From the NCBI RefSeq assembly GCF_001007935.1, contig NZ_CP011451.1:2418001-2482000 (forward strand): a stretch of 64,000 bases of DNA. The letters run 5' to 3'. The stretch's first letter is position 1. The number at the start of each line of letters is the position of its first letter. Position numbers and translations under genes: made by a program. This document shows, in pieces, positions 27,987 to 37,494 of the stretch. The stretch is from Nitrosomonas communis. GTDB lineage: Bacteria; Pseudomonadota; Gammaproteobacteria; Burkholderiales; Nitrosomonadaceae. The notes beneath the pieces were generated by a model. The model saw only the letters and a list, made by a program, of their open reading frames with translations, made no database searches and was not told where the DNA came from.

Positions 27987-30203
27987 CTATACACGAATAG
28001 GCAAAGATACTTGTGGCTGTATTGGTACTAGTATTTTTGCATAAGCTCGTAAAATTTCATTATACAAGTCAGTATGCTTTTGTGCTTCAATAGTAATGAT
28101 TAACGCATAACGAATTTTTTCTGCTCTGCTAGCTTTGCCGCCCGATTCTCGCGCATTGTAGTGAATGTCAAATACAGGATTATTAAGGCTGCTGCCACGC
28201 ATGTTTTTCGCGTTGTGCAAGACAGTTTCCCACTTACCCATATCTGAACGCCGCTCTTCCTCGGTCGCGTATTTCTTCATATCGAAAAAGCTCTTTGAGT
28301 CAGCATTGATTTTACCGCCTTTTATCTTCTCATCACTAGGACGAAAAACAACCTCAAGGCCTGCTCGTGTATATGCTGCCGCATCCTGAGGATCTGTTGG
28401 TGAAGCGTAGCAGAATGTTGCTTTAATACGAATGTTGCCTTTTAAACCATCAGTTGGTAGTGGTAGTGTCGCGCGCAGATACTTGCCTGGCTTCAACTCA
28501 CCCTGATAAACCACGCGTGCCACTCCTTCTGGGCAAGTTATGATACTCATGAGGTCTTCAGGAATTTTACCCCAGCCTACTTCCAGCTTGTCGTATTCAG
28601 AGGGATCGGCCGCATGCACCAATAGCGCTTTGATGGATAAAGGTGTGAGTTCCGAACCAAGTATAGAACGAATGCCTACGGCACTACGTAATAGATAAGG
28701 CGAAGCAAAGCTGGTTCCTAATTGCGGTATAAGTGTAGGACTTTTACTTGACTCCAATACATGAAAATACTTTGAAGTATCGCCACCAAATGCCATAAGA
28801 TCTGGTTTGACAACACCAGGGCTACGGCCTGGTCCGGTAGCGCTATATGGCGCACGGCCCCAGTTATTTTCAGTACTGTTAGCAGCTCCTACGGCAATCG
28901 CATTGACGCAATCTGAAGGTACTTGCACTCTGTTATTTCGCGATAGACGATCTCCCTCACCATTATTGCCCACTGCAATTGTCATCAGCGTGTCGCCATC
29001 GCTTAATAAATCGTCAATGACGGAGGTCCATGCGTGAACATCCGTATCCTCGATAGGTAGATCTGGGCCGAGGCTGAGATTGATAAACTGGTACTGGCGT
29101 GACAATAAAACTTCTTCTATAAAACCTAGTGTTCGATACATTTCCAATGGATTTTCAGCATCAGAGCTGTCGTCTAATACGCGTAAGTGATCCACATAAG
29201 AGTATGGGCGTAATGCGGTTCCGTTAGGTTGGATTGGACCGAATAGGAATGCCGATGTAACTGCTAAGCCATGTGCTGGCCCATCGGCATCGTCTTTCGC
29301 ATTTTCATCAAGAATGCGGTAAGAGCGTATCCAAGGGTTGATTGTATGTTGTTTTGGGAGGCCACCGTCAAGGATAGCAACCTTCGGTTCCGATGACAGC
29401 GGCTGCTCGGTCGGTAGTCTGCAGTTGATCGACACGCTATTATTGCGTTGGATAGGTCGAAAACTACGCAGCCTGGGTACTGGACGGATGACGCGTATGA
29501 ATGCAAACATAGCAAGCTGCTCGATATCCATGTGCTTACCTTCGACTGGGACAAACCAGAGACTCCCAACAGTGAAGCTCAAATCACTATAGACCTTAAC
29601 ATTCATATTCTTTGCATATTTCATGAAAGCTTGCTGTACAAATAAGCGATCTCCCTCTGGTAATAGATGAACTCCTATCTCGAAAAAATAATTTTTCTTG
29701 TTACCACCTCTGACTATTCGCTCTTTAGGTGCAAATACCGTGAACCTCTCGATATGGGTCAAATCCAGTGCTTCATCAGATTCGGGCTCTATTTCTCCCA
29801 TCCATTCTTGAAGATGACGAAATGCTTGCCGCTTGCCAGCGACGAACAGTTCAGTTGTTGCGCATTCTTGGGGCGCACCCTTCCTAGTCCATTTATAGGG
29901 CGTTAGCTTGACAGTGCGGCTGCCAATAGACGCTAATCCTGCGGACTGCAGCATCGCCATAGGAAAGAATGAGCGAGCGATATAGCTTGGGTTCATGGCT
30001 AGACGAGCTACACCAAAATCGCTAGGACAAGCTTCCGGCGGGAGAGTATCTAGTGCGGCTGCAGTTTCCAAGAATTGCGGGCCAAGCCGTTGCTTTGCTT
30101 CTTGAAAAGTATATGCTTGAGCCTTGTTATGTGGACGTTTTGGTCCCTTGATGTCATGCGTCAGTAATTCACCGCGTCCAATCAGAAAATTGGTTGTGCT
30201 CAT
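27987..30203 (-). CDS. ietS: IetS-like subtilisin-family (S8) serine protease
   Basis: 738 residues. The S8 triad is complete: Asp279 in VAILDGG, His311 in GPAHGLAV and Ser498 in LGTSFASPYL, with the oxyanion Asn in AVGNNGEGD. The N-terminal 270 residues are a family-specific extension with no signal peptide, so the protease is cytoplasmic. With the upstream AAA ATPase it matches the IetAS pair, first described as a plasmid toxin-antitoxin and later listed as an antiphage system. It starts 23 bases after ietA. Confidence 0.85.
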   Translation of the reverse strand: MSTTNFLIGRGELLTHDIKGPKRPHNKAQAYTFQEAKQRLGPQFLETAAALDTLPPEACPSDFGVARLAMNPSYIARSFFPMAMLQSAGLASIGSRTVKLTPYKWTRKGAPQECATTELFVAGKRQAFRHLQEWMGEIEPESDEALDLTHIERFTVFAPKERIVRGGNKKNYFFEIGVHLLPEGDRLFVQQAFMKYAKNMNVKVYSDLSFTVGSLWFVPVEGKHMDIEQLAMFAFIRVIRPVPRLRSFRPIQRNNSVSINCRLPTEQPLSSEPKVAILDGGLPKQHTINPWIRSYRILDENAKDDADGPAHGLAVTSAFLFGPIQPNGTALRPYSYVDHLRVLDDSSDAENPLEMYRTLGFIEEVLLSRQYQFINLSLGPDLPIEDTDVHAWTSVIDDLLSDGDTLMTIAVGNNGEGDRLSRNNRVQVPSDCVNAIAVGAANSTENNWGRAPYSATGPGRSPGVVKPDLMAFGGDTSKYFHVLESSKSPTLIPQLGTSFASPYLLRSAVGIRSILGSELTPLSIKALLVHAADPSEYDKLEVGWGKIPEDLMSIITCPEGVARVVYQGELKPGKYLRATLPLPTDGLKGNIRIKATFCYASPTDPQDAAAYTRAGLEVVFRPSDEKIKGGKINADSKSFFDMKKYATEEERRSDMGKWETVLHNAKNMRGSSLNNPVFDIHYNARESGGKASRAEKIRYALIITIEAQKHTDLYNEILRAYAKILVPIQPQVSLPIRV

Positions 30204-30226
30204 GCGTTAATCTTCCTTATTGTTAT

Positions 30227-31357
30227 TCATTTTGTTTTTGGGGTCTTCTCACTGATATATTTTCGGATCGTGTCACGGCTCACGCCAGTTATGCTGGAAA
30301 TGTTGTGTTGTGATAGGCGAGTCTGCTTGGCTAGTAATACGGCTAAATTAATGCGCCCCTGGTGATCAAGAGCTGGGGCACGCAGCTTAATAAATTCCTC
30401 GATCAATTCAGTGTCGGAAGCTGCTTCTAGCGCTAAAGAACGTCGAAGGCGCTGGATATCTCGTTTGATGTCACTGAATGATAGTCCTTGGAAGGCAAAA
30501 GCGAGTATATCGAGCCAGCGCGTGAACCGAGCATAATCTGATCCAAAAAAACGCTTGATGGCCATTTTTACTGCGGCAGAATCAGGCGCTTTGAATTCAA
30601 TAACTAAATCGAATCTTCTCCATAAAGCTGAATCAATAAGTTCAGGATTATTTGTTGCTGCCAGCAGCAAGCCGGTGGATGGCCATTCGTCAACTTCCTG
30701 CAAGATAATCGTCACAAGTCTTTTTAATTCGCCGATATCACTTTCGTCATTCCGGCGCTTTGCAATAGCATCAATTTCATCTAATAGTAAGACGCAAGGG
30801 CTGCTTTTCGCAAAATCTAGCGCAGCCCGTAAATTACTACCGCTGCGACCGAGCAGGCTGCTCATAACGGCAGTTAAATCTAGAATGTAAAGAGGAACAT
30901 TAAGCTGTGATGCAAGCCATTGTGCAGTTATAGTCTTTCCAAGTCCGGGTTGTCCAACAAAGATGGCGGACCGTGTAGGCTGCAAGCCAAGTGAAGTTAA
31001 ACGTTCAATCTGATGACGCTCTTGCATTAATCGTTCAAGTGTTTGTGCAAGATCATCAGCTAGCAAAGGAGCATCTTCGCTCGACTCTCCCTTGAATATC
31101 TTTAAAAGGGATAATCGAGATTCATCATCAACAGGTGGAGTTCGATCCGACATAGGAGGATGCGATGATACTTTACGCATCGATGTTTGGCTGCTATGTG
31201 TCTTGGCGCGTAGGTGTAGATCCATCTGCTCAGCGAGTTCTGGTTCGATATTTCTATACTTGCGAACAAGACGCGCTACGAATAACCGTACATCTTGCGT
31301 GTTTTCTGTAAGGGCAAGCCTGGCAAGATGGGATAAATCTGTCTCTATATCGTTCAT
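30227..31357 (-). CDS. ietA: IetA-like AAA+ ATPase
   Basis: 376 residues. Walker A is GQPGLGKT (135-142), Walker B VLLLDEID (189-196), and sensor-1 is LLAATNNPELI. The last 35 residues (RLSQHNISSITGVSRDTIRKYI) form a helix-turn-helix, which suggests it also binds DNA and may control its own operon. In the IetAS pair the ATPase neutralises or regulates the subtilisin-like protease. It is the first gene of a two-gene minus-strand operon. Confidence 0.85.
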   Translation of the reverse strand: MNDIETDLSHLARLALTENTQDVRLFVARLVRKYRNIEPELAEQMDLHLRAKTHSSQTSMRKVSSHPPMSDRTPPVDDESRLSLLKIFKGESSEDAPLLADDLAQTLERLMQERHQIERLTSLGLQPTRSAIFVGQPGLGKTITAQWLASQLNVPLYILDLTAVMSSLLGRSGSNLRAALDFAKSSPCVLLLDEIDAIAKRRNDESDIGELKRLVTIILQEVDEWPSTGLLLAATNNPELIDSALWRRFDLVIEFKAPDSAAVKMAIKRFFGSDYARFTRWLDILAFAFQGLSFSDIKRDIQRLRRSLALEAASDTELIEEFIKLRAPALDHQGRINLAVLLAKQTRLSQHNISSITGVSRDTIRKYISEKTPKTK

Positions 31358-31946
31358 TTAGTCTAAAATTAATTTAAATATATGATAATAAAGTTTAATT
31401 AATAAATAAATATTGGACTAATATTATTCTACATGTATCTAGAGCTTTTCACTACTTAAATTTAAAGAGTGTGATATTGATGGCGCGAAGATTTATATAA
31501 GGTGTGAGAAATCTATAGACGATAGGTAAAGTAAAAAAATAATCCAGGCGTGAAGCAAATAGAGAAGAAGGCATAAAGCTAAACATTAAACCCTGAGCGC
31601 CTGCTATTTGTTTTATGTTTAGGAGGCATTATTAATTTTGAGTGCCTCAAAAAGAGAAAAGAAGCTAAAGCTTTTACTATCTTGGCCAATACTAGATTTG
31701 TAGTAACCTTATCATTCCTAAATAACTCGGTGAGATATTTACAGTACCCACTGGGTTATTTTATTTGGGCATCATTAAAGCAACCCCATCTGTCTTGGCT
31801 CATCCTGCTGTTCAATAGCCAGAATTTTTCTTGCTTGCCGTTCAGTAAGGCTATATTTCAACGCGAGCTAGTGCTGGCTTAAGGTGGGCCATTCTGCGCA
31901 TCTCTTCATTAACTTTTGTTAAATTTTGAACAAAGCCGGACATAAG
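31358..31946. other. Intergenic region upstream of ietA
   Basis: Holds the ietA promoter region. The pair AATAACTCGGTGAG / CCCACTGGGTTATT near 31719-31764 can fold into a hairpin followed by T-rich sequence and may terminate transcription from the replication genes. No reliable gene. Confidence 0.4.
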
Positions 31947-32591
31947 CTAAAGTCCTGCATGTGGCGATGATATGTCTTTACCTTTCTCGTGTAGCGTTTT
32001 TCTCCAAGCTGGCTCGCTGTTCAATATTTCATCCAGCTTTGCTTTTTCGTTCAAATAAGCTTCTGAATATTCCCCATCTTGACGTTTAGGTGCAGGTAGA
32101 TAACCTGATGGATTAACTCGTTTCTCAATCACAGACGGCAAATTACCTGCTGACACGTCATAAATCGCTTTATCAAGCTCTGTTTTCCAGCGAGTTTTGA
32201 GGTAAGCGTAAGGATTGTTCATATCCATACCGATTCTCACTGCTGCGTGATAGATGGCTGGATTTGACCATTCATCGCGACCTTCACCACGTAGGTGCAT
32301 TTGCTCGATTGCCTCATGAAAAGCAGCTTCGTAGTCTAGTGAAGGTCGGCATGCTTCCAGAAATTGCGGGAAGGTTGGTGGCCAGTCTTTGTATAGCTTA
32401 ATGCATTGACCAAGACCGAGCTTTGCTTCATCAAAAGTAACCTTTCTCTCCTCCAACTCTTCAGCCCATCCGATCATCCAGTTTTTTAACTCAGCTTCAG
32501 ACTTGAAACATTGCTGCCACTTGCCCGGGTAATAAAAAGCCAGCTTTTCAAAAAGCATCTCAATAGCTGACTTTCCTGATTGTCTCTTCAT
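31947..32591 (-). CDS. Replication protein P-like
   Basis: About 214 residues, with AIEMLFEKLAFYYPGKW near the start, then WPPTFPQFLEACRP and NPYAYLKTRWKTELDKAI. This layout is seen in lambda P-like replication proteins that load the host helicase. The true start is unclear: ATG codons at 32651 and 32591 both lie inside the upstream O-like gene, and 32591 gives the shorter overlap. Placement directly after an iteron-containing O-like gene supports a replication role. Confidence 0.65.
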   Translation of the reverse strand: MKRQSGKSAIEMLFEKLAFYYPGKWQQCFKSEAELKNWMIGWAEELEERKVTFDEAKLGLGQCIKLYKDWPPTFPQFLEACRPSLDYEAAFHEAIEQMHLRGEGRDEWSNPAIYHAAVRIGMDMNNPYAYLKTRWKTELDKAIYDVSAGNLPSVIEKRVNPSGYLPAPKRQDGEYSEAYLNEKAKLDEILNSEPAWRKTLHEKGKDISSPHAGL

Positions 32592-33438
32592 TGACCAGTT
32601 CGCCTTCGATATCGATCGTTCTGCCTTGCTCTCGTTGGTTTCCATATCCATCGCCGCCGTTGATGTAGTCCATTGGGTTGAATTTCTGATTGGATGATTT
32701 TGTAGGAGGTGCTTGCTCTCTTTGCAGCCATTCGGCTTTAAAGCTTTTCCAGCCGTTTTGGCAGCAGATTTCTAAAACATCAGCAATACTGATTTTTGCT
32801 TTGGCTGCCTCCTTCCTCAGAGCATTCAGACCGGTATCTGTGAGAGGTGCTTTGAATTGTTTTCGTAAAATCAGATAGTCATTCCAAACCTGTTCAGGGA
32901 TGTCATCAGGTCTGTCGATAGTGAATTTTTCTTTCTTTTCTTTTTTATTTGTTTTTTCTTTATTGGTCTGTTTATTGGTATGTTCTATGGTCTGTTTTTT
33001 GCCCCTTACCGAATCGGTAACCGTTTGAGTTACTGAATCGGTAACCGTTTGAATTACCGAATCAGTAACCGTTACCGAATTAGTAACGGTTTCGTGATCG
33101 GTAACCGTTTCTGAATCAGTAACCGTTTCTGAATTAGTAACCTTTTTGATTGGGATTTCAGGCACCGTTAAGCTGTAATGGCAATGCATTGACTTTCCGC
33201 CATTGCCTTGTTTTTTTAGCCAGCCCAGCTCAACGAGACTTGTTGTGGCCGTTGAGATTTTGCATAAAGGCAGACCGCACCTTTCGGAAATTTGCTCTCT
33301 GGATGGCCAGCAAAGATTTGTGTCCTTATTTCTAAAGGAAAGGATAGCGCCAAGGACACGCAGCTCGGTTTTGCTTAGCCTGTCATCCATGAACACTTCT
33401 ATAGGCAGCATGGAAAAGATATTGTCCGTTTGACGCAT
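32560..33438 (-). CDS. Replication initiator O-like, with internal iterons
   Basis: 292 residues. The N-terminus (LPIEVFMDDRLSKTELRVLGAIL, CWPSREQISERCGLPLCKIS, LVELGWLKKQ) is a winged-helix initiator domain. A linker of six- and eight-residue TVTDS-type repeats follows (about residues 95-145), then a Lys/Glu-rich stretch and a C-terminal domain (LTDTGLNALRKEAAKAKIS). The repeats are encoded by DNA iterons, as in lambda O, where the origin lies inside the initiator gene. It is probably the island's origin-binding protein. Confidence 0.8.
   Translation of the reverse strand: MRQTDNIFSMLPIEVFMDDRLSKTELRVLGAILSFRNKDTNLCWPSREQISERCGLPLCKISTATTSLVELGWLKKQGNGGKSMHCHYSLTVPEIPIKKVTNSETVTDSETVTDHETVTNSVTVTDSVIQTVTDSVTQTVTDSVRGKKQTIEHTNKQTNKEKTNKKEKKEKFTIDRPDDIPEQVWNDYLILRKQFKAPLTDTGLNALRKEAAKAKISIADVLEICCQNGWKSFKAEWLQREQAPPTKSSNQKFNPMDYINGGDGYGNQREQGRTIDIEGELVNEETIRKVSY
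33011..33146. repeat. Seven iterons: candidate replication origin inside the initiator gene
   Basis: Copies of GAATCGGTAACCGTTT (with variants) start at 33011, 33035, 33059, 33077, 33095, 33113 and 33131. Spacings are 24, 24, 18, 18, 18 and 18 bases, all multiples of six. Each contains the near-palindrome CGGTAACCG. This fits an iteron origin read by the overlapping initiator. Confidence 0.8.
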
Positions 33439-33450
33439 CCTTTTATCCTC

Positions 33451-33939
33451 CTACCCTGCGTTACCTACACGGCCTTTCCTACCCATCCAGCGTCTCAGGT
33501 AGTTAGTACCAACGCTTATGTGAAGCAACGCTTCATCCACTTCAGTCCAGCCAGTAATGAGCAACCCATTAAGATCATCTAGTGCATCCCATAGCGGTGA
33601 GCCAATATCGCGGGGAAGAATGTTTGACCATACTTTCAATTCAGTGATGAGTTTTTTTGCTACCTCGATACTGCGGCCATCACCTTCATTGCAGCTTGAT
33701 GCTGGACGTGTCCATGTTGGCGGTTCAATACGCTTGTAGTCTTCCAGCGATTTGAGCAGCCTTTCTTCTATCTGCTTGACAAGTTGTTCTGCTTGGGCGG
33801 GTGGTAATGATTCCGGTTTATGGGGATAACTTCTGGTATTGCGAGTAGCTGGCAAATTGTTATGGTTGCCGCGTTTTTTTCTGGTGTGATGGGATGTGTT
33901 ATCAGTGCATACTACGGGTAGGTTGTTTTGCTTGGACAT
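33451..33939 (-). CDS. Island protein of unknown function
   Basis: 162 residues starting MSKQNNLPVVCTDN after AGGAGG; a longer frame to 33996 has no ribosome site. The N-terminal 60 residues are basic and disordered-looking. The C-terminal part (AQAEQLVKQIEERLLKSLEDYKRI…, LWDALDDLNGLLITGWTEVDEALLHIS) is helical. It is the first gene of the minus-strand replication operon. No known family. Confidence 0.65.
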   Translation of the reverse strand: MSKQNNLPVVCTDNTSHHTRKKRGNHNNLPATRNTRSYPHKPESLPPAQAEQLVKQIEERLLKSLEDYKRIEPPTWTRPASSCNEGDGRSIEVAKKLITELKVWSNILPRDIGSPLWDALDDLNGLLITGWTEVDEALLHISVGTNYLRRWMGRKGRVGNAG

Positions 33940-34250
33940 AATGTCCTCCTTTGTATTTTGTGATTGAAGTGGTGCCGGGGATTCACAACTGTACAAAGTC
34001 AGCCAGGCCTATTTCCCTTGCGGGTGTTGTATTAGCCTATCCCCGACTCGATCTGAACTAACCATAAACCTATGGGTAGTTAAAAACTGTGGGCGCAAAA
34101 AAACCGCATAACTTTCGAGTGCGGGACCGCTTTGTACTGGAGTTTGTGAGGCTCCCTGAGACGCACTATATTACTCTTAATCTGGTGTGTCAAATAATAG
34201 TAACCGGCAAAGCATATTTTGATTGAAGGATGTATTGTAACAACTCAATA

Positions 34251-34550
34251 CCAATGGGCTTGATAAATAAGAAAACCCCCACCAAGTGGGGCGATACCTA
34301 GTGAGGGCTTTATTTCACATTAAATGGATTCATGATAAATGCTACATCATGAAATACTCTTAACGGCTTTTATTTCTGAAGCTTTAGGATAAAAAAGGTA
34401 AGGGGTACATAAAACCATTCGCGCAGGAAAATAATCGGTCTAGCGCAATCATAGCCCATTTCTCACATCATTAACCTTTACTAAGTGTCTTATGATCTTG
34501 GCTGAGTTACAGAATCACAAAGAGCATGCTTTGAGCAATTATTTATAAAT
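34251..34550 (-). repeat. Structured repeat R1 (possible small RNA)
   Basis: About 300 bp, strongly similar to R4 at 37.5 kb. Read on the minus strand it has a conserved short ORF (ATG-TAC-CCC…, eight codons), a TTCATGA/TCATGAA hairpin and a terminator GCCCCACTTGGTGGGGGTTTT. Conservation of hairpins between copies suggests an RNA. Confidence 0.55.
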
Positions 34551-34551
34551 T

Positions 34552-34760
34552 ATCAATGGGCTTGATAAATAAGAAAACCCTACCGGATGGCTACAAAATC
34601 CGGCAGGGCTTCCAACACTTTTTTGGATTTTAGGTTTGATTCATGACAAATACTGCATCATGAATTACTTCTAGCGGATCTTATCTTGAAAACTTTAGGA
34701 GTGAAGAGTAGGGCACATATAAACCATTCCCACCAGAAAATAAACGCTCAAGCGTAGTTC
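34552..34760 (-). repeat. Structured repeat R2
   Basis: Shares with R1 the GGGCTTGATAAATAAGAAAA edge and the TTCATGA hairpin. The terminator stem differs (GCCCTGCCGGAT/ATCCGGTAGGG) but keeps pairing, as in R3. Confidence 0.55.
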
Positions 34761-35186
34761 TTGAGTTGTTTTTCAGACTATGCCATTGCCCACGGATGAG
34801 CTTATAAGTGCAAACTTACATATTAACGAGCTGCACACCTTGCTCCTAGAGTTGCTCAAAGAGTGGCTTTTTACAAAAGTCGTCACTCGCACAAAAAAAT
34901 TGCTATAGTTTCCATTGGAATCTGGCTCCTCTTGTGATGAAGTGCTTTTCTAAAACAATTTCATCATAGAGAATTCGGGTTCCTTTTACAGCTTTTCTTA
35001 TGTCAACTAACGTTAAATTAGAAGCCGGTCATCCTGAATAAAATGGGTCGAATATCTAAAGATACTTAGCCGCTTGAGTGATGTACATCATATCATCCTG
35101 AAGGAAATTTGGTTCATATTGAAGTGGTACCCAAAAACTGTACAGGTTGTTAAGCTCTGGCAGAATTAAAAAGGAGCTTAATAACA

Positions 35187-35468
35187 ATGAGTAAAAAGCG
35201 CATACAATATTCGAGCGAATTCAAAGCAAAACTAGCGCTGGCAGCGATACGTGGTGATGAAACTGTCCCCCAATTAGCAGCGCGTTATAATGTACATCCC
35301 ACGCAGATCAATAGCTGGAAACGGCAACTCATTGAGCAAGCTGCCGAGCTGTTTTGTAAAAATAATACTGCCGCCAATAAGGAGCAGCCTACAACAGATG
35401 ACCTGCACCGGGTTATTGGTCAATTGGCGGTAGAACGCGATTTTTTAGCAAGAAAGCTCAATCATTAA
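35187..35468 (+). CDS. IS3 orfA (HTH subunit)
   Basis: 93 residues starting MSKKRIQYSSEFKAKLALAA, with PQLAARYNVHPTQINSWKRQL as the HTH_Tnp_1 helix-turn-helix and a C-terminal leucine-zipper-like ERDFLARKL. Near its end the heptamer T-TTT-TTA (35441-35447) lies in the zero frame and is a canonical -1 slippery site. Slipping there would join orfA to the orfB frame and produce the fused transposase. Confidence 0.93.
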   Translation: MSKKRIQYSSEFKAKLALAAIRGDETVPQLAARYNVHPTQINSWKRQLIEQAAELFCKNNTAANKEQPTTDDLHRVIGQLAVERDFLARKLNH

Positions 35469-35488
35469 GTCTTGTAGAACGCAAAGAG

Positions 35489-36316
35489 ATGATTGAGCCC
35501 CATGGCAAACTTAGTCAAACTCGTCAATGTCAGCTGCTGGATCTGGCGCGCTCAACTTATTATTATCAACCGCAACCAATCAGTAATGCTGATCTGGTTC
35601 TGCTGCGCATGATGGATGAACAGTACTTAAAGACGCCACAATATGGCTCACGCAGTTATGCTACCTGGTTTCAGCGCCAGGGAATCATGTTAGGGCGCAA
35701 GAAAGCCTCTTCCTTAATGAAGACACTCGGTATTGTCAGCATAGCTCCAAAACCCAGGACCAGCATCTCAAGCAAACAGCATAAGGTCTATCCTTATCTG
35801 CTTAGAGAACTTGTCATTAATAAACCCAATCAGGTTTGGGCTGCCGACATAACCTATGTCCCCATGGAGAAAGGCTTTGGCTATCTGGTTGCCATCATCG
35901 ACTGGCATTCGCGTAAGGTGTTGAGCTGGCGCTTGTCCAATACCTTGGATACTGACTTTTGTACTCAGGCGCTGGAGGCAGCCATCCAGGATTATGGCTG
36001 TCCACAGATCATGAATACCGACCAGGGCGTACAGTTTACCAGCGAAGCATTTACCTCCATACTAAAAGATCATCATATTCAGATCAGCATGGATGGCAAG
36101 GGGTGCTACTATGACAACATTTTTGTTGAACGACTTTGGCGGACAGTTAAGTATGAGCTTTTATATACCAGAGAATTCAATAATCTGAAGGAGATAAAGC
36201 AGAATTTATCCACATGGTTTGAATGGTACAATCAAGAACGATTTCATCAAAGCCTTGACCGTCTTACGCCTGATGAAATCTACTATAGTGATCCAAGAAT
36301 TGATCGGGTTGCCTGA
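35489..36316 (+). CDS. IS3 orfB (DDE transposase)
   Basis: 275 residues with the IS3 integrase core: VWAADITYVPM (first Asp), MNTDQGVQFTSEAF (second Asp) and DNIFVERLWRTVKYELLY (Glu). The frame is open upstream to the orfA slippery site, consistent with expression as an orfAB fusion by -1 frameshifting. It appears intact and differs from copy 2 by a single residue (Thr/Ile near position 23). Confidence 0.95.
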   Translation: MIEPHGKLSQTRQCQLLDLARSTYYYQPQPISNADLVLLRMMDEQYLKTPQYGSRSYATWFQRQGIMLGRKKASSLMKTLGIVSIAPKPRTSISSKQHKVYPYLLRELVINKPNQVWAADITYVPMEKGFGYLVAIIDWHSRKVLSWRLSNTLDTDFCTQALEAAIQDYGCPQIMNTDQGVQFTSEAFTSILKDHHIQISMDGKGCYYDNIFVERLWRTVKYELLYTREFNNLKEIKQNLSTWFEWYNQERFHQSLDRLTPDEIYYSDPRIDRVA

Positions 36317-36616
36317 ACCTGTTTAACTATACATATCAGAGCTGAACTTTCTTTCAGGTTGTCCAGTTACAGGGAACCACATCATATAGCGAAACTACTT
36401 AGAATCAAGGTCAGGATCCTAAATTTTACTCACGTAAAGCATACTTGATAGATAAAGAGTTACTCATCAATTAAATAGGAAGTTTAATCGTTAGCATTGG
36501 ACAGAATTATGAGGAGCAATTATAAGGGTTCAATCACTACCAAGCCTCACCAGCCGTTAAGTATAACGGAAAGATTAGGGTTGACAGAGGGGCTATTTTT
36601 ACAAGGAGGAATTTCA

Positions 36617-37207
36617 ATGAAAGAAAGCCAGAAAAACGAACTCTTGTATCAAGCTCTGGATTTGCAAGGAGGAATTTCAATGAAAGAAGACCAGAAAAAC
36701 GAACTCTTGTACCAAGCCCTGGAAACAGAAAAAGGTGGTATCGAAGTTTATCAAATGGCGCTTCGTTGCGTAGTAGAAGAAGACCTAAAGGGGGAGTGGG
36801 AAGAGTACCTGGAACAAACAGAGAAACACCACCAAATCCTGCTGGGCGTTTTCCAGAAGCTGGGTCTTAATTCTGATGAGGAAACCCTTGCACGGAAAGT
36901 GGCTCGTCATTTTCTTGAATCATTGATAAATTTGATGAAGATGGCTCTTGAAGCAGGTGATCCTCCAGCTGCTGAGCTTGTGGCCTGTGAATGCGTAGTT
37001 ATGCTGGAGACCAAAGACCACCAGAATTGGCAGCTTATCGGGGAATATGCAAAAAAAGCAGAAAGTACCGAAGCCAAGGTGCTTAAAAATGCATATGACC
37101 AGGTAGAAGATGAAGAAGATGAGCATCTCTATAGCACTAAGGAGTGGTATCGCGAGCTTTGGATCAACTCTATATGCATGAAAGCTGTCCTGTCTTCGCA
37201 TGAATGA
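36617..37207 (+). CDS. Ferritin-like helical protein with a duplicated start region
   Basis: The core from QKNELLYQALETEKGGIEVYQMALRC is a ferritin-like four-helix protein with EWEEYLEQTEKHHQILLGVF, LVACECVVMLETKDHQNW and many Glu/His positions able to bind metal. A 63-bp segment containing ribosome site AAGGAGG, ATG and 15 codons is tandemly duplicated (starts at 36617 and 36680, same frame), so two equivalent starts exist. A longer frame begins at 36497 without a ribosome site. It sits between structured repeats and an IS3, so it was probably acquired as island cargo. It may serve in metal or oxidant protection. Confidence 0.7.
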   Translation: MKESQKNELLYQALDLQGGISMKEDQKNELLYQALETEKGGIEVYQMALRCVVEEDLKGEWEEYLEQTEKHHQILLGVFQKLGLNSDEETLARKVARHFLESLINLMKMALEAGDPPAAELVACECVVMLETKDHQNWQLIGEYAKKAESTEAKVLKNAYDQVEDEEDEHLYSTKEWYRELWINSICMKAVLSSHE

Positions 37208-37335
37208 AGAGAAAAGCATGTTTATACCGCCATCCGTGCGGTACGGACGCAGAGCTCTAGTGCCCGTGTAAAGATTTAGGTGCGTGTGGTTTATGCTCTT
37301 TGAATTGCTAGGGATACAAAGAGGACCAGTCATAA

Positions 37336-37460
37336 ATAGAAAACCCCACCGAATCAGCTAAAAATCCGGCGGGGCTTCCAACACTTTTTCTGCACTTTAG
37401 GTTTGATTCATGATAAGTACTGCATCATGAAATACTTTAAACGGCCTCTATTTATGAAAC
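37336..37460 (-). repeat. Structured repeat R3
   Basis: Partial copy resembling R2: a GCCCCGCCGGAT/ATTCGGTGGGG stem and the TTCATGA hairpin. The stem bases differ from R2 but still pair. Confidence 0.5.
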
Positions 37461-37494
37461 TTTAATCTTTTTGCTATCTTCAAGCATTGAATTA

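Larger units (their letters stand above)
33940..35119. other. Non-coding region with two copies of an island-specific structured repeat
   Basis: No gene is supported. It contains repeats R1 and R2 (listed separately) and the promoter region of the replication operon. The stretch 34830-35119 between R2 and the IS3 has no recognisable content. Confidence 0.5.
35120..36384 (+). mobile_element. IS3-family element, copy 1 (intact)
   Basis: 1265 bp with imperfect terminal repeats TGAAGTGGTACCC and the complement of TGATGTGGTTCCC, flanked by TAT direct repeats. It carries orfA and orfB. A second copy, interrupted by the casposon, is at 45821-45848 plus 59836-61072. Confidence 0.93.
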
